Assembly: GCA_024710535.1 (NCBI GenBank)
Contig: JANJUO010000077.1
Coordinates: 1-12,352 of the forward strand
Direction: 5' to 3'
DNA length: 12,352 nucleotides
Origin: a bacterium
GTDB lineage: Bacteria > Bacteroidota > Ignavibacteria > Kapaibacteriales > UBA2268
The notes below the pieces were generated by a model. The model was not told where the DNA came from and did not search any database. It saw nothing but the letters and a program-made list of their open reading frames with translations. Positions 1-8,100 of this stretch are shown here, piece after piece. The position numbers and the translations under genes are program-made. Positions within the stretch are counted from its first letter, which is position 1; each line of letters begins with the position of its first letter.

Positions 1-142
1 TTCTGTTCAACAATTTTATACTTTACACTTAAAATCATACCAAATAGAATTTTTTTACAAGGGCTGAATAGTTGCAATTATTATTTGTTTGTTATTCTTT
101 TTTATATTTACTAATTTAGTATTTTGAATTTGTGAATATGCT

Positions 143-709
143 ATGCTACCACGAGAATTTTATTTGATGGATACAATTGATATTGCAATGGAACTTGTGG
201 GTTGCACTTTGGTAAGAACATTAGATGATCATTTATTGAGTGGAAGAATAGTTGAGACTGAAGCTTATTTACCTGAAAATGATACGGCAAGTCATTCATA
301 TAAAGGCAAATCTAAGCGAAATACCTCAATGTTTGAGAAAGGCGGGATTCTTTATGTATATTTAATTTATGGGGTTCATCATTGTATCAATGTTGTAACC
401 GAAAATGAGGGAAAGGGGACGGCAGTGTTAATTAGAGCCATTGAACCAATTTTCGGGATTGAAATTATGCAAAAAAATAGGGGAGAGTCGAGTATTTTCA
501 AACTTTGCAGGGGTCCCGGCAATCTCGCAAAAGCATTCAAATTTGATTTAAAAGATAATTTCAGTTCATTAACGTCAAATTCACTTTATATTTTACCAAA
601 AGAAGAAAATGTGGAAATTGAAACAAGCGAAAGGGTTGGAATTACAAAATCTGCTGATTTGAAATTACGATTTTTTGAAAAACATTCAAAATTTGTTTCC
701 GGCAAATAG
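143..709 (+). CDS. mpg: 3-methyladenine DNA glycosylase, AAG/MPG family
   Basis: This base-excision repair enzyme removes alkylated purines such as 3-methyladenine by cutting the N-glycosidic bond, leaving an abasic site in the cytoplasm. The 188 residues cover the whole single-domain family. Visible landmarks are RIVETEAY (residues 35-42), where Glu40 matches the catalytic Glu125 of human AAG; Tyr42 and His51, which match the base-stacking Tyr127 and His136; and YVYLIYGVHHCIN (71-83), where Tyr76 matches the DNA-intercalating Tyr162 and Asn83 matches Asn169. LCRGPGNLAKAF (121-132) and GITKSADLKLRFF (166-178) are further family signatures. The ATG at 143 is the first start after an in-frame stop at 125-127, and no clear Shine-Dalgarno sequence precedes it. 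The next gene begins 52 nt downstream on the same strand. The gene appears intact and nothing about it is unusual. Family assignment is by remembered motifs and is confident. Confidence 0.95.
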   Translation: MLPREFYLMDTIDIAMELVGCTLVRTLDDHLLSGRIVETEAYLPENDTASHSYKGKSKRNTSMFEKGGILYVYLIYGVHHCINVVTENEGKGTAVLIRAIEPIFGIEIMQKNRGESSIFKLCRGPGNLAKAFKFDLKDNFSSLTSNSLYILPKEENVEIETSERVGITKSADLKLRFFEKHSKFVSGK

Positions 710-761
710 TTTTGTAACCTTTTAAATAATAAAATAACATACCAATTGAGTAAGTAAAAAA

Positions 762-1262
762 TTGAGCAACGTACAGAAAAAAGAGAAATTTTTTGAACTT
801 TTAGAGCAAGTTTATAATAATTTAGAGAAATTTGCTTTGAATTTGAGCAGAAATCGTGATGTTGCAAAAGATTTAGTAAGCGAAACAATTATAAGAGCTT
901 ATGATAATTTTAGTAAATTAAGAAACGAACAAGCTTTTTTGAGTTACATTTTTTCTATTTGTTCGAATACTTACTACAGCAGATTGAAGCGTGTGAAAAG
1001 AGAGCAATCTTATGATAATGAACAGTTTGATGAATTGTATGGAACTGAGATTTCACCTGAGCGACAGTTAGATTATAAATTTTTGTATGATGCAATTGAT
1101 AAATTACCAAAAGAAATGAAAGATGCAATAATTTTATTTGAAATTATTGGATTGCCTCAAAAGGAAATTGCAGAAATTCAGAATATTACTGTTCAGAATC
1201 TAAAAGTTAGATTGCATCGGGCTCGACATAAACTTGCTGAATTATTGGAAGTTAATAAATAG
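762..1262 (+). CDS. ECF (sigma-70 family, group IV) RNA polymerase sigma factor
   Basis: This alternative sigma factor would direct RNA polymerase to a dedicated promoter set. It has the two-domain ECF layout in 166 residues. Region 2 (about 12-80) contains the helix around NRDVAKDLVSETIIRAYDNF and the segment QAFLSYIFSICSNTYYSRLKR. Region 4 (about 105-163) contains LPKEMKDAIILFEIIGLPQKE followed by the recognition helix ITVQNLKVRLHRARHKLAELL. The start is TTG at 762: an in-frame stop lies at 747-749 and the next Met is residue 119, inside region 4, so no ATG start can encode the whole protein. TTG starts often mean low expression. The 52-nt gap upstream holds TGTAACC (713-719), which resembles the AAC-containing -35 elements of ECF promoters, so autoregulation is possible but unproven. 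The membrane protein downstream starts 8 nt after the stop and is probably its regulator. The exact ECF subgroup cannot be told by eye. Confidence 0.93.
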   Translation: MSNVQKKEKFFELLEQVYNNLEKFALNLSRNRDVAKDLVSETIIRAYDNFSKLRNEQAFLSYIFSICSNTYYSRLKRVKREQSYDNEQFDELYGTEISPERQLDYKFLYDAIDKLPKEMKDAIILFEIIGLPQKEIAEIQNITVQNLKVRLHRARHKLAELLEVNK

Positions 1263-1270
1263 GTTTGCTT

Positions 1271-2659
1271 ATGAATAATATTGACAATTTATTTAAAGAA
1301 ATTAGAAATCAAAATGTTGAAAAACCTCTTTTAAATAAGGGGGAAATTAATAATTTGGTTAATAAAAAGTTGATTGGCGGATCGTATGCTGATCGACTAT
1401 TACCGCAATGGGTGTCTTATTCAGCGGCGGCGGCGCTTGTATTGCTTGCAATTGGCTCAGTTTTATTTTTTTTAAATAATAAAAATTATGAAACAAAAGT
1501 TGATGAAATGGTGCATTCTGGGCAGAATTTAATTGAAAATCAAGATTTTATAGTTAATGAATCGAAAATTGAAAATAAAATAGAGGCAGAAAATTCATTT
1601 ACAATAAATACAAACAATGAAGTGAAGAAAGTTCGAAAGATTGTGCGACAAATTTCTGTTTCTAAAAATGAATTTGATGATAATTCTAATAATGATGCAA
1701 TCGAAGGACTCAAAATGATTGTTTTGAATAATGAAGAATTGAAGGCATTGAATATTTATGTTGATAAAAATACTGTGAATTTTGGTGTTGAAGAAGTTAT
1801 AAGTAACAATAATTTCAATAACAATCCAAACTTGAAGCAGAAATTAATTGATCTAAATTATCCTGTTGACAACAATCAAGTTTTGGCTCATTCGAATATT
1901 TTTTATTCTGTAAATCCTCAGAATGTAGCAAAATGCGATTATCATTTTGTTGAATTTGATGGCAAAGATGAAAAAAATCATACTTGTATTTCTCCAGTAA
2001 AATTTGAAATTATTGGTTCTGCCAACAATAAAAATATGCGAATTTTTGATGATTCACCAGTATTCAACTATGCAGAAAGTATTCCTTCAGAAAATAGCGA
2101 TGAAGAAATTTATAAGACAATTTATGATGATTTTAATCATGAAAAATCAATAGCAAATACTAAATTAGTTCCAATTTTTATCAAAACTGATGCAGGGAAT
2201 GGTAATGGAATTGTTTTATGGTATGTTCCTACAGATGATTTTGTGAATAATTTGCCAAGTAGATACAAAGAAAATATCAAAGCCGAGATAAATTTAATTA
2301 AGCAATTGGAAAATAAGAAATTAAGTATAGACCACGTTTGTGATGCACTTGCTGGAAATCAAACTTATTTTAATATTTGTCAGCAAAAAACAGGTTCAAT
2401 AGAGAAAATGACTCTTTATCCCAATCCTGCTTTTGGAGCAACAATTTGCAAATATAAACTTAATGAGCGAAAATCAGTCAAAATTTCCATTCATGATATT
2501 AATGGAAAATTTATAAAAGAATTTCAAAAAGAATGTTTGCAAGAGCCGGGAATATATGAATTTAAATTAGATTTGATAAATTTAAATAGTGGCAATTATT
2601 TAGTGGCAATCTCAACAGATGATTGCAATCAAATTATTGAAAGATTAATTATAAAATAG
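1271..2659 (+). CDS. Membrane anti-sigma-like protein with C-terminal T9SS type A sorting domain
   Basis: The 462 residues begin with a short charged cytoplasmic segment (1-48), starting MNNIDNLFKEIRNQ and resembling the small N-terminal regions of Bacteroidota anti-sigma factors. One membrane helix follows (about 49-68, WVSYSAAAALVLLAIGSVLF), then a long Asn/Glu/Lys-rich region (70-375) I do not recognise. Residues 380-462 match a T9SS type A sorting domain: LYPNPAFG, then ISIHDINGKFIKEF, then LNSGNYLVAIS, and a final LIIK. The topology should be N-in, C-out. No HxxxCxxC zinc anti-sigma motif is present. I start at ATG 1271 rather than TTG 1265, which would add only two residues. The gene lies 8 nt after the sigma gene and 7 nt before ispF, so all three are probably co-transcribed. 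Inference: it restrains the sigma factor at the inner membrane. The membrane helix might instead be an uncleaved or cleaved signal, making it an ordinary T9SS cargo. Domain calls are firm; the anti-sigma role rests on position and topology. Confidence 0.8.
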   Translation: MNNIDNLFKEIRNQNVEKPLLNKGEINNLVNKKLIGGSYADRLLPQWVSYSAAAALVLLAIGSVLFFLNNKNYETKVDEMVHSGQNLIENQDFIVNESKIENKIEAENSFTINTNNEVKKVRKIVRQISVSKNEFDDNSNNDAIEGLKMIVLNNEELKALNIYVDKNTVNFGVEEVISNNNFNNNPNLKQKLIDLNYPVDNNQVLAHSNIFYSVNPQNVAKCDYHFVEFDGKDEKNHTCISPVKFEIIGSANNKNMRIFDDSPVFNYAESIPSENSDEEIYKTIYDDFNHEKSIANTKLVPIFIKTDAGNGNGIVLWYVPTDDFVNNLPSRYKENIKAEINLIKQLENKKLSIDHVCDALAGNQTYFNICQQKTGSIEKMTLYPNPAFGATICKYKLNERKSVKISIHDINGKFIKEFQKECLQEPGIYEFKLDLINLNSGNYLVAISTDDCNQIIERLIIK

Positions 2660-2666
2660 GTACATT

Positions 2667-3140
2667 ATGGTTGGATTTGGATTTGATATTCATCGACTTG
2701 CAGAAGGTGAATCAATGGTTTTGGGCGGTGTGTTGATTGATTCAAGTATTGGAACAGTTGCTCATAGCGACGGCGATGTATTGCTCCACGCATTGATGGA
2801 TGCATTATTGGGTGCTGCAGCAATGGGTGATATTGGTGAGCATTTTCCTGATACAGATGAAAAATATAAGAATGCCGATAGTATGAAATTAACCAAAATT
2901 GTTGTAGATTTATTAACTTCAAATAATTATAAAATTGTAAACTTGGATGTTACATTAAATTTAGAAAAACCAAAAATTAGCAAATATAAAGATGCAATGA
3001 AGAAAAATATTGCTGAAGTTTGCAATTTGCCTCTAAATAGAGTAAATATCAAAGCCACAACAAACGAGAAACTTGGATTTATTGGAAGAGCTGAAGGAAT
3101 TACCGCATATTGTGTTGCTGAAATTATCGAAGCAATTTAG
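2667..3140 (+). CDS. ispF: 2-C-methyl-D-erythritol 2,4-cyclodiphosphate synthase (IspF)
   Basis: IspF converts 4-diphosphocytidyl-2-C-methyl-D-erythritol 2-phosphate to the 2,4-cyclodiphosphate, releasing CMP. This is the fifth step of the MEP (non-mevalonate) isoprenoid pathway, in the cytoplasm, and the family works as a zinc-dependent homotrimer. The 157 residues match the usual length. Asp7 and His9 (in GFDIHR) and His41 are the zinc ligands, matching Asp8, His10 and His42 of the E. coli enzyme. Other signatures are AHSDGDVLLHALMDALLGA (32-50), GDIGEHFPDTD (54-64) and TTNEKLGFIGRAEGI (131-145). The ATG lies 7 nt after the preceding stop with no evident Shine-Dalgarno sequence, so translational coupling is plausible. 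The gene ends at a hairpin terminator. No other MEP gene is visible in the window. Its place behind a sigma/anti-sigma pair is noted separately. Confidence 0.97.
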   Translation: MVGFGFDIHRLAEGESMVLGGVLIDSSIGTVAHSDGDVLLHALMDALLGAAAMGDIGEHFPDTDEKYKNADSMKLTKIVVDLLTSNNYKIVNLDVTLNLEKPKISKYKDAMKKNIAEVCNLPLNRVNIKATTNEKLGFIGRAEGITAYCVAEIIEAI

Positions 3141-3154
3141 CGGGTATTTTTAAC

Positions 3155-3192
3155 AAAAAAGGTGTGAACAAGAAAGTCACACCTTTTTTTTT
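3155..3192. terminator. Bidirectional intrinsic terminator between ispF and trxB
   Basis: GGTGTGA (3161-3167) pairs with TCACACC (3177-3183) across a 9-nt loop. The stem is preceded by six A (3155-3160) and followed by nine T (3184-3192), so it can act as a terminator on both strands. That fits its position between the convergent stops of ispF and trxB. Confidence 0.9.
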
Positions 3193-3198
3193 ACAATT

Positions 3199-4140
3199 TT
3201 AATCCTGAGCCATCAACCATCTTTCAGTATCAATAGCCGCCATACAGCCACTACCAGCCGCAGTGATTGCTTGTCTATAAATATGATCTTGTACATCGCC
3301 ACAAGCAAAAACGCCCGGTATATTTGTATATGATGATTTTCCTTCAGTTATCAAATAGCCATTTTCGTCCATATCCAATTTGCCTTTGAATAAATCGGTG
3401 TTTGGAGTATGTCCAATTGCGACAAAAACACCACCTGCAGGGTGAACAGAAAGTTCGCCTGTTTTGGTATTTTTCACTCTTACAGCTGTTAAAGAATCGA
3501 AACCATTTTGCTTTTCACCCAAAAATTCATCAACAACAGAATTTAGAAGGAAATTAATTTTTGGATTTTTCTGGGCACGTTCCACCATAATTTTTGATGC
3601 TCTAAATTCTTCTCTTCGATGAATAATTGTTACAGATTCGCCGAAATTAGTTAAATACATTGCTTCCTCAAGAGCTGTATCGCCACCGCCAACAACAAAT
3701 ATTTTTTGTCCGCGATAGAAAAACCCATCACAAGTTGCGCAAGCGGAGATTCCTCTGCCCCAATAAGTTGCTTCACTTGGGATTTCGAGAAGTTTTGCTT
3801 TTGCACCAGTTGCAACAATTACTGCATCTGTAGAATATTCTCCTCTGTCGGAAGTGAGTTTGAATGGTCTGCTACTCATGTCTATTTCGGTGATTGTTTC
3901 GTATTTGCTTATTGCTCCAAATCTTTGAGCTTGTTTTCTTAAAATTTCCATCATTTCCGGTCCCTGAATACCATGCTCGAAACCGGGGTAGTTTTCTACT
4001 TCAGTTGTGATTGTTAATTGTCCGCCTGGTTGCTGACCTTCAAATACTACAGTTTGTAAATTTGCTCTGCTTGCGTAAAGAGCAGCAGTAAATCCTGCTG
4101 GACCAGAGCCAACCACTATCACTTTAAAATGTTCTGCCAT
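3199..4140 (-). CDS. trxB: Thioredoxin-disulfide reductase, NADPH-dependent flavoprotein
   Basis: This FAD enzyme reduces oxidised thioredoxin using NADPH and so maintains cytoplasmic thiol balance. Numbered from ATG at 4140 (313 residues, a normal length), it shows the FAD-binding GSGPAG (11-16), the redox-active CATC (Cys134 and Cys137, in ACATCDGFFYRG), the NADPH-binding GGGDTA (151-156), the HRREEFRA motif (174-181) typical of NADPH rather than NADH use, and the C-terminal FAD motif around GVFACGDVQD. A TTG at 4152 would add MEFI, but the MAEHFKVIVVGSGPAG start suits the family better. Thioredoxin itself is not in the window. The gene is transcribed alone on the minus strand, converging on ispF and diverging from a long gene-poor gap that must hold its promoter. 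No odd features were seen. Confidence 0.97.
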   Translation of the reverse strand: MAEHFKVIVVGSGPAGFTAALYASRANLQTVVFEGQQPGGQLTITTEVENYPGFEHGIQGPEMMEILRKQAQRFGAISKYETITEIDMSSRPFKLTSDRGEYSTDAVIVATGAKAKLLEIPSEATYWGRGISACATCDGFFYRGQKIFVVGGGDTALEEAMYLTNFGESVTIIHRREEFRASKIMVERAQKNPKINFLLNSVVDEFLGEKQNGFDSLTAVRVKNTKTGELSVHPAGGVFVAIGHTPNTDLFKGKLDMDENGYLITEGKSSYTNIPGVFACGDVQDHIYRQAITAAGSGCMAAIDTERWLMAQD

Positions 4141-4561
4141 AATGAATTCCAAAATATAAAATAAATTACAAAATAATTAAATGCAAAAATATGAAAAAAT
4201 TGAATAAAATCAAACTATATGACGATACAGCAATATAGTTATTGTTATAATTACATCCATCATGCTTAACATTTTGTTGAATTGTAAATTTTTTTTTAAC
4301 AGACAAAAATGTCTGTCCTATCTAACATATATCTATTAAAAGTTGATTAGACATTCTTGTAAGATTTTATAAAAAGATAAATGAGACTTATTCAAAAGTC
4401 TTCAAACAAATCCTGAATTTTTCAACCATAAAAAAAATCGTAACTACTCATCAGATTTATTTTTTTTGATTTCTTTGTTAAAAAAATATTAATTCCCTCA
4501 GATTAAAACTAATTACAAGATTAAAATTGATTGAAAATTCCTATTGGAATAAATTTTGTAA
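4141..4561. other. Gene-poor AT-rich intergenic stretch
   Basis: I see no credible gene in this stretch. It should contain the minus-strand trxB promoter, but no clean TAnnTTTG element was found. A short perfect hairpin, ACAGACA (4299-4305) with TGTCTGT (4310-4316) around an AAAA loop, has no T-tract on the correct side for a terminator. The body of the decayed secreted-protein gene whose end survives just downstream may once have lain here. Confidence 0.5.
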
Positions 4562-4834
4562 TGAAATATTTACAAAATCATTAATTTGAAATTATCTGTC
4601 AAACCAAATCCATTCTTAAATACTTCTGAATTGGTTTATGAATAAGCAGAAAATTGTGAAATCGAACTTTCCTTATTCGACATAAGTGGCAGAAAAGTAC
4701 TCGATTTAGCAAATTTTACACAAACAAATGTCACACACAAATACAACTTTTTGAATTTTTGTAACTTCAGGTGTAGCGTGGTGAATATTCAAAACTAATG
4801 CGGACATATCTTCTCCATAAATTGTGAAACCATA
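4562..4834 (+). pseudogene. Decayed C-terminal end of a T9SS cargo protein gene
   Basis: Reading from 4589 gives KLSVKPNPFLNTSELVYE, an in-frame TAA (4643-4645), then CEIELSLFDISGRKVLDLAN and, after a diverged stretch, CSVVNIQN before another TAA (4796-4798). This follows the type A sorting-domain pattern step by step: PNPF, then LFDISGRKV, then the short S-x-Y-x-V-strand region. Past the second stop, continuing sequence (CGHIFSIN) resembles the usual end of the domain with a base lost. The adhesin or enzyme body that would precede it is missing, and an in-frame stop sits at 4562-4564. I read it as the remains of a gene for a secreted surface protein, on the same strand as the intact cargo gene that begins about 290 nt downstream. 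Sequencing error is unlikely to explain two stops and a missing body. Confidence 0.75.
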
Positions 4835-5030
4835 ATTTCAAATTGTAATACAAAAACGAATTTCAACACAATATAATTTACAAAAATTCAGTAAAACAAC
4901 AAATAAATTTTATTGTGATTTGGAAATTTTTAATTTTTTCACGTAAATTAAATTTATTATTTGTGAAGATAGAATTAAATTTTAGACATAACAAAAAAAT
5001 ATGTATATTTATAACTAATTTTATGTTAAG

Positions 5031-5060
5031 TTTGACATTTGATAGTATAACTATCTTTTG
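5031..5060 (+). promoter_or_regulatory. Candidate promoter with an embedded operator-like inverted repeat
   Basis: TTTG (5031-5034, within TTTGACA) and TATCTTTTG (5052-5060) are 17 nt apart. They resemble the Bacteroidota -33 TTTG and -7 TAnnTTTG elements, with one extra base in the latter. Between and overlapping them is a 6-bp dyad, GATAGT (5041-5046) and ACTATC (5050-5055), around ATA, well placed for a repressor. The large secreted-protein gene starts 60 nt downstream. Confidence 0.35.
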
Positions 5061-5107
5061 TTCATTGAAAAGCAATTAAATTTCTTATTGTTTTTAATCA
5101 TTTTTTC

Positions 5108-5111
5108 GGAG
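5108..5111 (+). promoter_or_regulatory. Ribosome binding site GGAG for the large cargo gene
   Basis: GGAG is followed by a 9-nt spacer before the ATG at 5121. It is one of the few clear Shine-Dalgarno-like sequences in this window and supports that start. Confidence 0.5.
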
Positions 5112-5120
5112 TAAATTATA

Positions 5121-8100
5121 ATGAAATTTTATAATACAATTTCTAATACTCGGCTAAATTTTGGTCGATTAAGCATACTTTTTATTATGCTTACATTTTT
5201 TACATTGCTTTTCTATTCACATTCAGAAGCAAAACCCCCAATAACAATAACTTTGCATATTGAATTAGGGAAGTTGGATTCTTTAGGGAATTGCCATTAT
5301 ATAGATAAATTAAGATTATGTAGTATGTGGATTGATGTTAGTTGGGCAAGAACTTTGAGTGCTGCTGCAACTTACGATGGAGAAAATATTACATTAAATT
5401 TTCTTGATGAATTACCTATTAAAGATGATGTTTTTGAAATTGGTGATGATTTTGAATTATCTGCTGATTTAAATGCCGCATTCAATTCAAATAAAACAAT
5501 TACTCTTCTAAAAGGAAATTATCCCGTTAGGTACGAAGGTACTCCTTTTGGCTCAGTTACTATTCCTGTAGGAGTTTTACCACAATCATTAGCAATGAAT
5601 TGCGGTATTATTCAAGATGGACATTTTGAAAATGTTACAGCTACAGGAACAGGATCGAATATTACTAATACTTCCAATCCTTGGAAACCCGGTGCAAATA
5701 GTCCTCAGTGGGGCTCTACTAATGACTGCGATGGCAGAGGCGGATATGCACAGTTTTGGGGAAATCAAGTAGTTGGGGAGTCTATTATCCAAACTTTGGG
5801 TTTTGGCGGAATCATGAAAGGGCAAAGATATAATTTAAGTTTCTGCGCTAAGTTAATGCCAACTCAAAACTCACTAAATCCAAATCATGTTAGAATTCGT
5901 GTTATTGCATATAATGGCACAGCTCCACACAGAGCATCATTACCTACTTCAAATGCAACATTGATATATGAAACACCTACAATTACATCAACAACTTGGC
6001 AAACATTCAATTCATGTAGTTGGATTGCAGATAAAAATTATACAAATATTGAAGTTTTGCCTGTAAATAATAGTACTTTGAATGATGGTAATTATGTATC
6101 ATGGGGACATGTTGACAATATGAAATTATGTCAAGTTGACCCATGCGAAGGATTAAATTTCAAAATTTATCCTGATCAAACCATAAAAGATAAATGCTGT
6201 TTCAAAGTTGATTTGAACCTACAATCTTGCTTTACTAACCTAAAAGGTGTGCGAATAAAAACTCCGGCTGGTGTTACTATTGCCTCAGCTTCTGCACCAA
6301 CTCCATGGACTCAATCAGGTTTAACGGCAAACACTGTAGTTTGGAACAGACCTTTAAATGCTTTTGGTACATATTTAGGTGGTACTTTATGCTTAAATGC
6401 ACCAAATACAAGCCCATTTTTTGTGATGATTGAATGGATAGATAATAATGATAGTGTATTCTGTAGAACTGAACGTAAACTCCAATGCCCACCACCATGT
6501 TTGGAAATTGAAAGTTTGAAATCTATCACTTGTATTGGCTATGATGCAAATGGTTATCCACAATACAATTTCTGTATGAATCTTATTAATAATAGCACTC
6601 CGCAAACCATTTCTATGATTTCGGCAAGTGGCACATTCTCACCATCAAGCTATTTGTTGTCGAGTGGAGCAAGTACAATTTGTGGCGTTTTCACTGCTAA
6701 TAGTCCAACACCTCCAACTTCTATAAATATTACTTCTGGTACTGCAGATGGAACTTGTCATGATTCAATTGATGTTAAGATTCCAAATGATTGCCCTCCA
6801 AAAGAATGCCTTACAATTGAAGAAGCAAGATTATCTTGTCTTTCTACAAACCAGCAAGGTGGCTCTACATACCAATTCACTTATGTTATTACCAATTTGT
6901 CCGGTGTTTTGCCAAATACTATTACTATTAGTAGCAACGGTGGTCCTGAATTTGTAATTTCTAATCTTCCATTAAATACTGCAACATTGTTAAACGGTGT
7001 AATTCAATATGCAACACCTATTAATGGTTTGATTTGTCTTACATTTACTATAAGAAATTCACAAAATGTTGTGATTTGTTCTGAAAGAGTTTGTATTAAA
7101 GCACCTGTTTGCGAGGATTGCTGTACAGGATTCGACAAAGGAATTAAAGTAAATTCTGTTACAAGAACAGGCGTTAATTCAAATGGTGATAATATTTCTA
7201 TGAATATTACATTTGCTCCAAATCGTCCAATCAAAACAATGAATGCTACTATTGTTAGTGCTTCAAGAAGGAAAGTTGCTCCCGTTGTAGGTGCTTGGGA
7301 AAGAATTTATGGAGATATTGGCGGAGCTGTTGCAATTCCAATGCCTACTGGTCCGGGCTTACGTTACTACGGTGGAATTGCACCTTCAACAAGTTTCGCA
7401 GTTCCTACTTTAAAAACTCGTGAAGTAGAATGGGGAACAAATTATGCTGGTACAACAGGATCATTCAATACAACAATTGGTTTATTATTCCCTGCACCTT
7501 TAGGTGGATCATGGACTAATCCTACAGTTGATGAATTAGACTATTATTTAAGAATTTCAATGACAGATGTGAAATGTGTTACTTGCGATACATTGATTCA
7601 CATTACACTCAAACGTAAATCATCGCCTTGGATTGCTGTTGATGCATCAGCAGGAAATGTTATAAAACGCAAAATTGACGGAAAAAAATATGAAGAAATT
7701 CAAAGTAATGCACTTGAAGCAGGTTCTGCATTACAATTAAAAATGACTTCAACAGAACAAGGTGTTTTGACTCTAAAATTGCCAGTTGATAAAAATACAC
7801 CTGCCGAAGAGAAAATTACTATTGTTGGAATTGGATTTTATCCTGAAGAAATTATTGATATTGAAGAATTTTCACCTATTTCTTCTAATTTCAAAAAAGA
7901 AGCAAATGATGAATACTTGTATTGTTCAGGTAAATTAACTGAAGGCGAAAATGCTTCGTTTGATTTAATCTTTAATAATCCTCCATTTGATAGATGGAAT
8001 AATACAGTTGTGATAAAATACATGATTGGTACCACCCAAGAAGCAATGACTGATTTTGTGAATATAGTTGGATCTATTCCTGTTGAAAATAGCGGCGGTG

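Noticed and set aside
586..888. Minus-strand open frame spanning the mpg 3' end and sigma 5' end
   Set aside because: It overlaps two secure genes on the other strand and its translation is an AT-driven string of Phe, Leu and Ser without a recognisable domain.
1265..1270. TTG start two codons upstream of the anti-sigma-like gene's ATG
   Set aside because: ATG at 1271 is a stronger start, and MNNIDNLF resembles related N-termini.
4141..4152. TTG start at 4152 for trxB adding MEFI
   Set aside because: The internal ATG at 4140 gives the normal length and the normal short lead-in to the FAD-binding strand.
4299..4316. Perfect 7-bp hairpin ACAGACA/TGTCTGT as a terminator
   Set aside because: The T-run lies before the stem on the plus strand and no T-run follows it on either strand. 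No gene ends nearby.
4878..5075. 65-codon minus-strand open frame upstream of the cargo gene
   Set aside because: The translation is Ile/Asn/Lys/Phe-rich low-complexity without motifs and covers the likely promoter region.
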